Assembly (NCBI GenBank): GCA_019426215.1 | Contig: CM033402.1 | Span: 22,826,104-22,890,103, forward strand | Source of the DNA: Buddleja alternifolia | Taxonomy: Eukaryota; Streptophyta; Magnoliopsida; Lamiales; Scrophulariaceae | Direction: 5' to 3' | DNA length: 64,000 nt | Shown: positions 9,484 to 22,140 of the stretch, piece by piece | How positions within the stretch are numbered: position 1 is the first letter of the stretch | How the letters are laid out: each line of letters begins with the position of its first letter | Made by a program: the position numbers and the translations under genes | The notes under the pieces: model-generated | Databases searched by the model: none | What the model saw: only the letters and a program-made list of their open reading frames with translations | What the model was told of the DNA's origin: nothing

Positions 9484-9702
9484 ATTTCCCCCTTTTTGAT
9501 GATGGCAATACTTACTCTTTTATAGTTCAAGAGTTAGACAGCCAAAAATAAAAGTTAGCTTTGGTTAGATAAGGTTAGTTACGCTTCAACGAGATGTTTC
9601 AGCTGAAAAATGCATTTTATATATAACAATGATTACAAGCATTTTACAACCAAAAAAAAAATAACAAGAGACAAGAATATAGATAATACAAATCATGACG
9701 TT
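9484..9702 (-). other. S2 polypurine tract and 3' untranslated spacer
   Basis: 9484-9497 reads AAAAAGGGGGAAAT on the minus strand. The rest is non-coding spacer between the ORF3 stop and the LTR and parallels 343-579 of S1. Confidence 0.8.
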
Positions 9703-12700
9703 CTAACAACTTGGTCTAATTGTGTATCGGCTAGTCATTTCAGCACGAATAGCTTCAGTTAAATTGTCTTCCAAAGTCATCATCGCTTTATGATTACTGT
9801 TGATCACGAACTTATTCTCTTCCACTTGTCTCTTCTTAAAAGTAGTAAAGTGTCTGTCCCATTCAGACGGATCAATACCCATATACCTTAAGCAAATTCT
9901 TGACTATCGGTTGAAGTCAGTCATCTGCCTCTCTTCAGCTAGAACTCTTGGGTCAGTCGGTTCTAGAATAGACGCTCCTTGAAGAGGGATGTCAAACTGT
10001 TCTAACCTTGCTCTTGTAGGTATAGGTAGATTTGGATATAGAGCTCTTGGAGGTTCCCTTAGCGTTCTACTAGACACTCCAGCAGGGTCGCTCGCTCCAG
10101 AAGTAGGTATCCAAGATGGGAAACCAAGCGCAGAAGGGGTAGGAGTAAAAACTTGACGCTTAGGCGGCGGAGGAGGCTCTTGAGCTCTTGAACTAGACGC
10201 TTTCCTCTTTTCTCCTTTCTTCTTCTCTTCCTTCCTCTTCTCTTCCCCCTTATTGCCATCAACAGACTTTAGAAAGTGTTCTGTGAGTAAACTGACCTAC
10301 TAAGCAATTTGAGACATAGAATCTGTAATGTCGTCCAGACGCTTGTCGAAGCGTTCTTGCAGTGCAAGGAGCTTGGCGCTGGTAGCATCATTCAGAGATG
10401 TCTCTAGGGTTTTGAGGCGCTTCTCTAAGTCTTTTTTCATGGCAAGTTGGTTGGCGTGAGTAGCATCATGCATGTCTTGAAAAACTTGTCGGCACTCACC
10501 AACTCCCGCTTGAACCGAACTATGCATATGAGACATTTGGGCGCTCATAACGTGAGACTCAATCTTTGCCAAATCGTCTTTAATCCAGTGGAGGGATTCT
10601 TCATTCTGAGTAGCATGAGCACTGATATCCTCCAGAACGGATTTGAGCAAAGCACCAAAAGACTGACTCTCTTCTGATTGAACCGCTTGAGGAGCCGGTC
10701 GCTTGAATCTGGTTGAGTGTTTAAGAAAGTCAAGGGGAGCTTGATATGCTGGATCAAAGACAATACCTCGTATGTCAAGAGAGAGATCCTCAGCAATATC
10801 AGCAGCAACAGGTTCAGGAGCGTCAGGAATATCCTCTGGTTGAGACGCTTGAACAGGTTCTTCAGCAGACGCTGGAATACTTGTAGGTTCAGAAGTGGAT
10901 GCTTCAACTACCTTAGCAAGCGCTTCCTCAATTGCTGAGTCTGCTGGGCGAAAGTCATCGAATTGGAGGTTCAATTTGCTAAATTGGCATAAGAAGTTGA
11001 TGAAGCTTCTAAAAGTTCAGAGATTCTGGATCTAGAAATGCAAGTACCAGAAATGAATGTGCGAAGAGGACTATCAATGGCCCTGATGTGCATTGGACTA
11101 ATGATGTCAAGCACATGGTTCGGAAAGACTTTGGACAGCGCTTGACAGATAGAAAAGATTGAATCTGGGAGTAATCTTTGGGAAATTCGATCAAGCAGTC
11201 AGACGGAAGACACTTGAGACGCTGAGCTTCAGGCACATAAGCAGCGTAGTACTCTTCTAAATGAGGATAGATCGCTTGAGCCAGTCCCTGATTTCTTTCG
11301 AGCAATGAGAGGATAAACTCATAGTGGCTGAGTACCTCTTTGCGGATAGAAGGGAGCAGCGGATATCCTCTAAAAGAATTGATTACCGAGCCATTCCATT
11401 TTCTGAGATTTGCAGTGAAGATTCGGTCGAAATGATGTAAGGGAATCATAATCTTCACCATCAAATTAAAATTGTCTTCACAGTGGCTTAGAGCGATGTT
11501 CAAACTAGTAATAAAAGAACTGCCATTGGTAGACGCTTGAGCGTTGAACAAGAGAAATGATCTGGACAGTCTGTGAAGCTCTTGACGCAGACATTGTTCG
11601 ATCTGATGATGAATAATTGGGAGCTTGAGAACAGGTCCCACTCTCTGTTGACACTTCTTCAGCCAATACTTGGCGAATTGACGCTTCTTGTCATGCATGC
11701 CTATGCCAAATAAATGGGGAGCTTGAACTAACTCTGTGAAAGTGTACTTGTTTCCCACGTACGCTTCAACCCAATTAACTTCGTTCATGCAATTGTCTAT
11801 GCCAGTGTTGACTATAGCTCTAACGCCTTCATGGTGAATGTCTCTGATAGATTTAAAGCGATATCTATCAGCCTGGTAGTTAGCATTCCAGACGCTATCA
11901 AAATAGGCATTAGCTTCAATCTGGATCATATCTGTGAGAGATGTTAGACGCTCACCGACATGAACTGCTGTATTCTTCCATAGCCGAAGTGGATTGACTG
12001 AGTTTAGATTTGCAAGACTATGGGCAACATGAGGGAAGTGTGTGTAGCCTTCTCTGTTCAAGACAACCTCTGAAGGATTTAGAAAACTAGGGCGAAGAGG
12101 GTCATACACATGAATATTGTAGTCCCTGATAGCAAAACCTGTAGACTTGTTGTGGCCATTATCGAGGAAATAGCCTAGCTCTACATCACATCTTGGAGTT
12201 CGACCTCCTTGATGGTTTTGCTGAAGAATGAGAGAAGCTGCTATCTGACCAGGAGTACGACCGAGTTGAACAACAAGATAGTACTTTCTCTCAATTTTGG
12301 TCAATTCACTGCTAAACACTACATCTTTGATCTGATTATCAATGGTGATGAGTGAGGCAATCTCCTTCTCAGCAGAAATGTATCTTTCTTCATTATAGCC
12401 TACTAGAATGAAGTCTTCTTCAAGAGCTGGGGGCATGTAGTTGATTGAGTGATCGATCGTCTTAAGAGGATCCAGCTTGAAGAATTGCCTTGGTTTTGTA
12501 ACGTCTTCAGCAATGCTCTGACCTTCTGAGCGTGCCTCTGTTATAACTTCTGAAACATGTGGTAGTGGGACCCCTTCCAATATAGGTTCCTTGGCATCTC
12601 CTGCAACACTTGTTGCAACGTCTTTTGCAATTGCCACCACTGCTTCTAAATCCACATCAAGATGGATGTCTGAAGGTGCTTCAACAGCAACTGGAACTAA

Positions 12701-13984
12701 AGTTGTAGCATAAGAATTATCCTCTATAAGAGCAGGATCTTCTACAGATGTAGGAAAAGATATGTTGTGGGAAGAAATAAACTTACCCTAGGAACTTATC
12801 TCAACAGCAACACTTTGAGCGCTTGGCTCAACAACAACTTGAGCGCTTGGCTCAACAGTCTCAGGCTCTTCAGGAACAGGAGTAGCCCGGCGCTTGCTTG
12901 TCCTGGAATGCTTGAAGATTTCCTCACGTTGACTCCTTCAACGGGGTTTGAGCGCTTGAGTGGGAGGAGCAGCAACTGGTTCATCAAAGTCTATCTGTTT
13001 AATAATTCCTTCCAGCTTCCTCCGCTTGAGAGGTACCTTGTCCTGTGCATCCTCATCAGTTTCCTCATCATCCTTCTGAGGAGCAGGAGTAACTTTCGCC
13101 TTGGGCTTTCTATGACCCCTCTTCTTGGTAGCAGCCGGACGCTTCACGACTTTCTCTTCAATAGGATGCTTGGCCTCTTCATCAGACGCTTCACATACAG
13201 TCTGACGCTCAGAGAGTGGTCTAGCAGCACCACCAACTTTGGGAGGGTTGAAAAGGTTTGTCAGAATCCTTTTGCCCAAAAAGTTGGTCTTATTCAAAGC
13301 GACACCAGATGAGTAAACACATCCTGATTTGTACAGAAGGTCACTCAAAACAAGTCCATACGGTTTGTTAGGGGTGATCAGACAATCCCTAAACCTTCCA
13401 AAAATGTACGCACTCCAGTTGATTTTGATGGAGAGAAGTATCGCGGTCATCATCTGAAATTGGGTGGGGTTGACCTTGTCAAAAGTAACCACTCTGCATT
13501 CAACAATCTTGCTGCAGAAATCAACCAATATTCTATACTAAGATACCAGATCTTTCTTTTCAAAGTGTTGGGTGTAGGGTACACCATCATATGCCCTCAT
13601 AACCGTCCATGCTTCCTTGATTTGTGCTAGAGTGACACTGTCCAGTGCATCACCCTCATTGGGAAGATTGAAATTCTTTGCAATTGAGTCAGCAGTCAAC
13701 ACAAATTCCTTTGCTGGTTCTTTCTTGGACGTAGGGATGAGACAAGAGATAGACTTCTTGTCCTCTGAGAGTTTTACAGTCCTCTAGAAAGTATCAACCT
13801 CCATCGGAAAGAAGTATGAGTATTGTGTTAAGAAATTCTTGAGTCCGACCTTTGTAACAGTATCCATCATATCATGCAGATTGATTTGGGGTTGATCATA
13901 CAAGAATTTCCAGTTGACAACAAGGCCTTCAGTAACCTTGATGACAGCCTCGGCAGAAGCAGACGAAACTTTCTTTGGTGCCAT
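9703..13984 (-). pseudogene. S2 extra ORF downstream of pol (ORF3), broken
   Basis: It starts at ATG 13984 (MAPKKVSSASAEA) and ends at 9703, about 1,427 codons long, broken into pieces at 13784, 13528-12938, 12655-11009, 10974-10300 and 10262-10059. It is collinear with the S3 ORF3. The N-terminal 230 residues look globular (FLTQYSYFFP, then NPTQFQMMTAILL-INWSAYIF). A basic stretch (KRPAATKKRGHRKPKAK) follows. The middle is globular (11009-12655). A heptad-rich segment of about 70 residues near 10300-10560 looks coiled-coil. The C-terminus carries a TAG after MTDFNR, then RICLRYMGIDP. No signal peptide, transmembrane segment or enzyme motif is evident. The N-terminal layout resembles the domain in envelope-like ORFs of Athila/Calypso gypsy elements; that is my inference. 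Confidence 0.75.
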
Positions 13985-14579
13985 TGTTGAAAATAGAATG
14001 AACTGAGATTTTTGACATCCGAGTTAAAAGAATTTAAAAACGTTTGGGATTTTCAGAGTGTGGCACATGCGCCTGATGATACATTGACACGTTCACAGAC
14101 ACGTGCTCTTTCTAAACTGTCATTTTGAAAAGTTTTTGATTAGCTGCCAGTTTGATGTGATAGAGACATGTAGATAGAGTACAACATAGACTATTGAGTC
14201 TATCTACTATTTCAAGAAGCATGTAAAATTTATGCATGAATTTTATAAATAATTTATTATTAAGTGTTGAGTGGAATTGGTTCAACGCTTAACACGTATA
14301 CCACTTGATGATATACCATTCTTTGGTCTTTTAAAGAAATTAGACACTTAGGATTAAAGCCTTTTTATGTTTGAGCGTCCAACGGATTATGCATAAATAA
14401 TGCTGAGCGTTGATGATCATGCATATGAAAATTTTTGATCATTGACGCTTGCAGATTTGTTTCAAGTACAATTTTAAGGTTCCTCCTAAATTTGTTAACT
14501 TTTAACAACTTAAAAACTTGACATAAATGAAGTGGATTCCCCCTAAATTATATGTTTAACAAAATATTATGCATAATGA
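13985..14579 (-). other. S2 spacer between pol and ORF3
   Basis: 595 bp with no coding potential. It may hold the leader or an internal start for ORF3 expression, but I see no clear TATA box. The S3 equivalent (37457-38564) is nearly twice as long. Confidence 0.6.
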
Positions 14580-15714
14580 TTAAGCATTTAAATCGATCAT
14601 ACCTAATTCACTTCTCAAAGTGAGAAAATGTTGTTTATTTAGCGCTTTGGTAAAGATATCTACAAATTGTTTGTCAGTTCCAATAAAGTGCATGGAGATA
14701 TCTTTCTTTTGAACATGATCACGAAGAAAATGGTATCTAATGTCAATATGTTTGGTTCTAGAATGAAAACAGGGTTTTGAGTCATGGCTAGAGCGCTTTG
14801 GTTATCACAATGAATGGGGGTTGGACCTAGGATTATTCCATAATCTCTAAGTTGTTGCCTGATCCATAACACTTGTGCACAACAACTTCCTGCAGCTACA
14901 TACTCAACTTTAGCTGTAGAGGTAGCTATGGATTGTTGTTTCTTACTATGCCATGAAACTAACCTATCACCTAGAAATTGACATGTACTACTAGTACTTT
15001 TACGATCTATTTTGCAACCTGCAAAGTCTGCATCTGAGTAACCAATTAGTTCAAAAGGAGAGTCTCTTGGATACCATAAGCCCACATGTTGTGTGCCTTT
15101 TAGGTATTTAAGGATCTTCTTGGCAGCAATTAAGTGTGATTCTTTTGGATCAGCTTGAAATCATGCACACATGCATACAGAAAACATGATATCTGGTCTA
15201 CTAGCAGTAAGATAAAGTAGTGATCTAATGATACCTCTATAATTAGTGATATCAACCTTCTTCCCACTTTTATCTTTATCTAACTTAAGCGTTTGGCTGA
15301 TTGGAATTTTTGAAAATGATGCATTTTCCATACCAAATTTCTTAATCATATCATGTGTGTATTTAGCTTGGTTTATAAATATGCCATTAGGGAGTTGTTT
15401 AACTTGTAATCCTAAGAATAAAGTTAATTCACCCATCATGTTCATTTCAAATTGTTCTTGCATCATTTTTGAAAATTTCTCACACAGACGCTTATTAGTA
15501 GAACCAAATATAATATCATCAACATAAATTTAGACTAATAGAGTATCTTCGTCACTGGTAATTTTAAATTACGTTGTATCAATGCTGCCTTTTGAAAAGC
15601 TTTTACCAACAAGGAAGATAGAGAGAGTGTCATACCATGCTCGGGGTGCTTGCTTAAGCCCATAAAGTGCTTTGTCTAGTTTGTAGACCATACCCTTACC
15701 ATGGTTGTTGAAGA
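14580..15714 (-). pseudogene. S2 pol, C-terminal half: end of reverse transcriptase and RNase H
   Basis: Continues from 24342 across solo LTR C1. Motifs in order: [20 protein letters not shown] (near 15640), the catalytic YVDD near 15520, then FLGLQVKQLPNGIFINQ, TASRPDIMFSV, and RNase H with YSDADFAGC, STAKVEYVAA and HCDNQSALAMTQNP. It ends LGMIDLNA at 14580, like S3. Two codons before YVDD a TAA replaces the CAA seen in S3, and frameshifts follow TASRPDIMFSV and NPV. In an intact element this enzyme copies the genomic RNA and removes the RNA strand. Confidence 0.85.
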
Positions 15715-16441
15715 TGTTAGGTATATGCCCTAGATGCCAATGAGGACTGATACTTAGATTAGGACATCTTATTATGTTGTACAAACTATTGAAATGAAAT
15801 TAATAAAGGCATTTATATTTTGTTCATATAAATCTTTACGGCATTTAAATAAGTATTGAACATATAGTCCATGTGAATAAAGGTTTGACTCTTTGCCCTT
15901 TATGGAATAAAGACGTGGCATGGGAAGAGTCTTACACCTTATCACTTAAAAGGGTTCGCAAGTCAAAGAATCTTGATTGGCATTAAGATTCGACTTGTAT
16001 GACACATGCTCTGTCGATGAGTGCCAGTCGAACACTATAGGGATAGTGGGAGCAAGTATCATAGATATGTCAATGGAATTGACATATTCGAACACAGCTC
16101 GTAGTAATCCGATCACATAGGTATTTACTCAGTGACTGTCAATGATTGGATTACTGATCATAATAATATGCGTGAGCCTTAGACCTGAGGGTTCATGATC
16201 AATGTGCTTGTATTGTTGGATCTGTTACCAGAGTAGTTAGGGCCATATCACCCGTCGGTCGGGTTGACCTCGAAGTGCGATATCAATGAGGCAAGTAACA
16301 GTTAATCAGTGATCGCCAAGATGGGATTCACTATCTCGATAGTAAACGAGAAAGTATCTGTGCGATTATAGGCTAATGAAATTATAAGTCTTTGGCCAAA
16401 GCATTACAACTAACTCATGTGGGACATTGAGGGCAGCTTAG

Positions 16442-17784
16442 TGACACGAAAAATCCTTACGTGTTTGCACAGCAAGTGGACTGGTCGTGTGTAGTAATAA
16501 AATTGGATTTTTAAGTCCGGGATGTCGAACCCACAAAGACTCGTATTTTAGATTGACAAAAATTTAAAGCAATTAAAAATAAATCAAAAGAGGATGATTA
16601 AGTGACAAAGAAAAAGATGAAAACAATACTTAACGAATTGATTAAGATTCTTATGTGAGAAAGCAACTAAGGCACATGCTTCAACCGTTATTACTCATTA
16701 ATATATATGAGTGATTATTCGAATTATTAGACTACTATTGCTTTGGTGGAAAAAAACTTTATTAATTACTACCCGATCTCTCGGCGTAATAATCCTATGA
16801 CTACGTGACGGTTCTCTAAATATTTCTATCCGAGACTCAAATCATTAGCCATGCATTCACGTTTTAGAATTTCCCCGGATTAATCCGGCTAACTGCACCC
16901 GGAAATCTATACCTATCACTAGGAGCAATTCCTCATATTTTTCGGATGATGTGATGATTTCTTTGAATCCTAATTTATATTCTCTCGAATCATAAACTAG
17001 GCTAATTAGCAAGCATATGTTGATCAGGCATACGATTGGAATAAACACACAAAATCAATACACAAAGCAATACTAGAATTAAGACGAACAATCAATTCAT
17101 ATATATAAACTCATAAAATTGGCATTCACATGGCCTTAGTTAACGGAAATTTAAGTCATAATTGTAATTGGAAACACAATAAAAAACATAGAATTATTCA
17201 TAGACAAATAATCTAGAATTAAAAGTCTCCCTATTATGAATTGATGAGTTGATGTAGAATCGTCGTTCTCTTCGTCTTGCTCGTTTCTTGGCTCCAAAAA
17301 TCTCTTCCAATGTTGAAATTTCGAACCCTTTGGCTGTCATAAGAGGAGGTATTTATGGAAGAGGATCCCCCAAGTCTCCTAGTTGAATTAGGTATCAAAA
17401 CTTGCCAAAAATCGTCCAGCCGCCTCTCACGTCCGTACGTGAGGTACCCAACGTCCGTACGTGGGATGCAGTAGCATTTTCTCTTCTGCGCAGCGATATT
17501 GTTTATTTCATAACGTTTTCCCCAGAGCTCCGATTTAGGTGATTCAAGTTGCCACATGAAGCTAAGACATAGCTCTACAACTTTGTAACAGAAACATTTG
17601 TCCAAATCAGTCTCTACGTACTCTGAAATTCTGCATTTCCGTCCAGTTTTCCTCAATTGCACTGATTTTCCACCTTTACTCAATAAGCACACAAATTACA
17701 AGCATATGTGGCATAAATCATGCATAAACCAATGTAAATAACATAAATATGAGGCTTTAAAACATGTAAATCTCACACCTATCA
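16442..17784 (-). repeat. K 3' LTR
   Basis: 1,343 bp. On the minus strand it starts TGATAGGTGTGAG at 17784 and ends TTTTTCGTGTCA at 16442. Two ACGTCCGTACGT words lie at 17429-17440 and 17451-17462, about 320-355 bp into the LTR (U3). The TATA-like word reads CATAAATA on the minus strand near 17350. Open frames inside it (17692-17234, 17048-16857) repeat in the other LTR and are not genes. Confidence 0.92.
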
Positions 17785-19417
17785 ACACCCCCAAACTTAA
17801 CATTGATCGTCCCCGAGCAATTGAACAAAAGAAAACTACGACTAAAACAACACCAAGATAAGGGATAAAACAAAAACAAAAGATAGCTCACTTTCGTCGA
17901 GAGCACGATTGCATTTAGCGTATGCAATAAGCCTTTAAACCTCAAAGTTACCAAAGAGGACGAGTATAGTCTCGTGAGGGTTTGCAGATGATTTACCCAC
18001 AAAATCGAAAAATTTCAACCACAACCAATCAAGACAACTCAACAAAATTAACAAGAATTAATGGCACAAAATCAACCGTTAAAGCTCAAAATTATATACA
18101 CATATCAAAGACTTGCTCATGTTACACCTTGACTCGAATAGACCTCCAAAGGGTGTAGTGATTGTAAGTCTACGGCAATATAGTCAAGTGGCACCCTTAC
18201 CAAATTTCAGATTTTCTCTCATATCTATTAACCTTCGATCAATCCTAAAGTACAAGCCTCATAGACAACTCCATATCCACTTACATTTCATTACTTAAAC
18301 CATTTAAACTTTAAACTCACATGAAACTTCCATTTAAATTCATTAAGGCTAGGTCATGTGCAATGTTCTATTCCCTTAGGCTTTCTATGACACCCATGTA
18401 TCGAGCTTTGGATCAATGACTCCCAAACTAGATAGTTTTAGGGCATTAAGTGTCCAGACACTCCTTACGGATTTAATCGCTCGAGTGTCAAAGGCCACGA
18501 AATAAAACTAGACCTTTCATTCACTTTTAACTTTAATTGGCTTGAGCAAAGCTCAAATTAGCGTAATAGTACAGTTTATAGGCATGTAGCTTTTCACCTC
18601 CAGTACATATCAGCCTGACTTTATAGTCATACCAATTATCAACCTTATTCATTAATTATTCGGCATATGAAGCAACTACTCAACTCATGACCTTAAGAAG
18701 AATCTAAGTTAATATTTCCGGGAGAAATTCCTTAAGTGTTTCAGAATGATTATCCAACTTAACTCCTCTACCCTCGACTTATGGTGCATTTGTGATTCAT
18801 CTAAGGAAAATCTACTCTAATCTAGGGTCCCACGAACGAAGTAACGATATGTGTATTTTCCATTAAATTCAAATATAATTCAAGAAATTATGCCATCAAA
18901 TTCAAGTTAATCAGTTTCATTGCACAATTGGGGACTAAAAATAAACACAAAAACAAAATTTTTTCATGCCTGATTTTTCTTGAATTTCTCATTATAAACA
19001 CAAAACATGAAAATACTAACCCGACACCCCCAAACTTAAACCTAACATTGTCCTCAATGTTACATCTAAACTCATACCGTGAAAAGGGGTAAAAGTAAGT
19101 ACTTACAGCCAAGGATGCTGAAAAGCAATCCGTTATCTCATATGCGTTTCAAAACAAACGCATCTCCTCCCATTATGACAAGCAACTCCAAACAATGGGA
19201 AACCGCTACTATCCATGCTCACTATACTCAAACAACTAAACCATCAAGCAGAAAAAAAACACATGCCAAAAGTGCATGCTAAAAAAACAGAAAGGAAACC
19301 TAAGAAAAACTAAGCAAAACAAAAACTAGAAAACAAAAGAAAAACTTACAAACTTGGGTTGCCTCCCAAGAAGCGCTCTTTTATAGTCAATAGCTTGACT
19401 GCTCCGCTCTGTGAGGT
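17785..19417 (-). other. K 3' non-coding region and polypurine tract
   Basis: 1.6 kb between the protease stop and the 3' LTR without a sustained frame. Next to the LTR (17785-17798) the minus strand reads AAGTTTGGGGGTGT, the polypurine tract. Just after the gag-protease stop the minus strand carries TTGGGAGGCAACCCAAG (about 19350-19366), a block found in many Athila-like elements. The region aligns in patches with 30318-31960 of F. Confidence 0.75.
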
Positions 19418-21895
19418 TTAAATGGGTGGCCCATTTAGCACGACAATATCATTGTCATTTCTCTCTCTATCCTCTGGTTGCACACCCGTCTTTGTTGCCA
19501 AATTGCAACTTGAACCCCTTCTTCCATGTATTACCCAAGTGGCGTCGTCCGGTCCAAATAGATTTATAGTGTAAAGCTTCTTCCACTTATGTTGAGGTTT
19601 TTCATGTTTATCAATTTCACGAACACCTTGACATGCTTTACTGTCTTTCATACATGTATCTTCTCTTTTCACCTTGTCCATTTTTTTATTGGGAGTGTCC
19701 TCATCCAACTTGCGGGCACCATTAGTCTTGCCATTCTGACACTTCTCATCAATCGAAGGGTTAAGAGCATTGACATTTAAACAAGTATGATTATCCGTAG
19801 ATTGTTTCTGATTATCATAAACATCGAATATAACTTTTTCCTCTCCTACCTTCAATGTCAACTTACCCTTGTCGATGTTGATCTTGGCCTTACCAGTGGC
19901 TAGGAAAGGTCTTCCTAGGATCAGAGGAACATCAGTATCTCCATCCATCTCGAGAACCACAAAGTCTACCGGGAAGTAAAACTTGTCGACTTGCACGATG
20001 ACATCCTCTATGATTCCCTTCGGGTGTTTTATCGATCGATCTGCAAGTTGGAGGCTCATCGAAGTTGGTTTCAGATTTTCCAAACCCAATTTTTGGAACA
20101 ACGAGTAAGGAAGGAGATTTATGCTGGCGCCCGAATCACATAGCACTCGGTTGAATTTGAGTTTCCCAATTGTGCAAGGAATTGTGATGCTCCCCGGATC
20201 ATTGAGTTTCTTTGGCAACTTGTTCAACACTATTGCTGAGCATGCTTCAGTCAAGCACACTGTTTCATTTCCTTCCCACTTTTGCTTATTTGAGAGAATG
20301 TCCTTGAAGAACTTGATGTAGTTGGGCATCTGCAAAATCGCATCGATAAAAGGAATGTTAATTCTAACTTCTCGAAGAATTTCTAAGATCCTAAGAAAAC
20401 TCTTATCCATTTCTTTTTTATGCTTTTTATGTGCAAGGGGGAAGGGGAGACGTATTTCAACTGGTTTAGGAGAAGGAGGAGATAAAGTTTCAGAAGACTT
20501 CTGTTTTGCCTCTGACGTTCAAACGTTGTCTTTCCTAACGTCCGAACGTTGACCGGTGAACGCCCGAACGTCAGGATGGTCACGTTCGAACGTTGGAGAC
20601 AGTGTGTCCGATTTTTCAAAATTATCCAATGTTGGATGCTGGGGAGGTGCATTTGTCACTTCTTTGCCACTACGGAGGGTAACGGCCTGGCACTGTTCCT
20701 TCGGATTCTTCTCTGTATCGCTCGGCAATATCCCGGGTGCTCTTCCACCCGCATCAGCTGATAATTGTGCAAGTTGGTGCTGCATCTCTCTCATTCCCGT
20801 CATAACACCCTGTACCATCAATCGAAGCTCCGCGAATGAGTCATCCGATTTTTGCATGTGAGCCTCCAATTTTTCTTCGACTGTTGGAGGTCTAGGAGCT
20901 TGACCTTGTGGCTTAAAATTTCCAGGCCTTTGAATTTGATTGTTGTTAAAAGGAGGTCTCGGTGCTTGATAAACTCCCGGGTGTGCATTCTGTGCCGAAT
21001 TTGGCCTTTTCGAAAAGTTCTCAGGTATGTGGAAGTTTAGTTGGGGTCTATTGGAATTTCCGACATAATTCACATCGCCAATGGCTGGCTCTACCTCTAG
21101 ATCAACACCTTGTTCTACCTCTTGAGCAACAGCAACTCTTCGGGATTGTGGAGGAAACTCATCGTCATCTTCAGGGTACAGTTCATCCTCTCGTGCCATT
21201 TGCTCCAGTTTAGCCCACGCTGTTCTGCTATCAAGACCCAAAAGATCACCACCGGCTCCTGCGTTAAGTCTGTGATGAATCTGAGACCGGACTCCCCTAA
21301 AGACGTGTAGCACTCGCTCGTCTCTTGAATAGTTGTGATCGGGGCACGTTCGGAGCATGCCTTTGTATCTTGCCCATGCTGCTGCTAACGATTCATCCCG
21401 TTTTTGCTTAAAACCCTTGATCTCGCCTCTTAACTCGTTAATCCTTGATGGAGGGAAGAACTTGTTGAGAAACTCCTCGACAAACTCGTCCCACGTTTCA
21501 ATGGATTGTGGGGGCAACGACTTGTACCACAAAGTCCCTTTAGCCTTAAGCGAAAAATGGAATAATCGGATGCGGATGGCATCAAGATCTCTTGGATCGA
21601 ATTGCATGGTAGACAACACATTCTCGAAGTGCTCCAGATGGTCATGAGGCGACTCCTTTGGATCACCAAAAAATTGTTCAGCCTGAACCATGCTGAACAT
21701 GTGAGATGGAATGTGGAAGTTCGGCGTGGCAAAATCGGGGACCACAACAGGCCCCGGCGTATTGTGTACACGAGGGGGTTGGTTACCGCGAACAGATGCA
21801 GGTGGTGCCGGAGGTACCGGTTGCATAGCTTGAAACAGGTTTTGAACCCATTCCCTATTCTCTGGGAGATTGATGTCAGGAAGATTGCCAACCAT
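19418..21895 (-). pseudogene. K gag-protease frame, one in-frame TGA
   Basis: A single frame from ATG 21895 to 19418 (about 825 codons) is interrupted only by TGA at 20519-20521. The gag part (458 residues) has the plant gypsy gag core from FFGDPKESPHDHLEHF through WDEFVEEFLNKFFP to LEQMAREDELY. It ends in a proline-rich linker and a QCQAVTLRSGKE segment. After the TGA it continues through ILREVRINIPFIDAILQMPNY to an aspartic protease with CDSGASINLLP (catalytic Asp), LADRSIKHPKGIIEDV and LILGRPFLATG, ending NDIVVLNGPPI. The TGA lies in a repeated palindromic word whose other copies read CGA or CGG there, so it probably arose by C-to-T change. Readthrough cannot be excluded. Gag would form the particle and the protease would mature it. 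Confidence 0.85.
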
Positions 21896-22116
21896 AGCTC
21901 GATTCCTGAAGTTTGCTCAAAGTGTTCGTTCAATCTCGGGGTCAAATTCTTCCAAAGCCTGTCCGGAGGCTCGGGTCATTCACCACAAAGACACCCTGTT
22001 GAAATAATGAAGCAAATCCCAAGAATTTAGAGCTAGAAAATAAAATTAAAAAATAAGACGATAAAAAGCAAGTAAAATAAAAATTGCAATAAACTTATAA
22101 ACTAAAATAAAACAAG
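21896..22116 (-). other. K 5' leader
   Basis: About 220 nt between the primer site and the gag ATG, AT-rich, with no other feature seen. Confidence 0.6.
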
Positions 22117-22134
22117 TCCCCGGCAACGGCGCCA
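22117..22134 (-). other. K primer binding site (tRNA-Asp type)
   Basis: The minus strand reads TGGCGCCGTTGCCGGGGA, the primer site typical of Athila/Tat gypsy elements and matching the 3' end of tRNA-Asp. It lies six bases inside the 5' LTR and fixes element orientation. Confidence 0.9.
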
Positions 22135-22140
22135 AAAACT

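Noticed and set aside
16857..17692. Minus-strand open frames of 63 and 152 residues
   Set aside because: They lie inside the K 3' LTR and recur in the 5' LTR (22556-22747, 23052-23390), with different lengths; chance frames.
20556..22030. Several plus-strand frames of 60-142 residues
   Set aside because: Shadows of the minus-strand K gag frame, which carries recognisable motifs.
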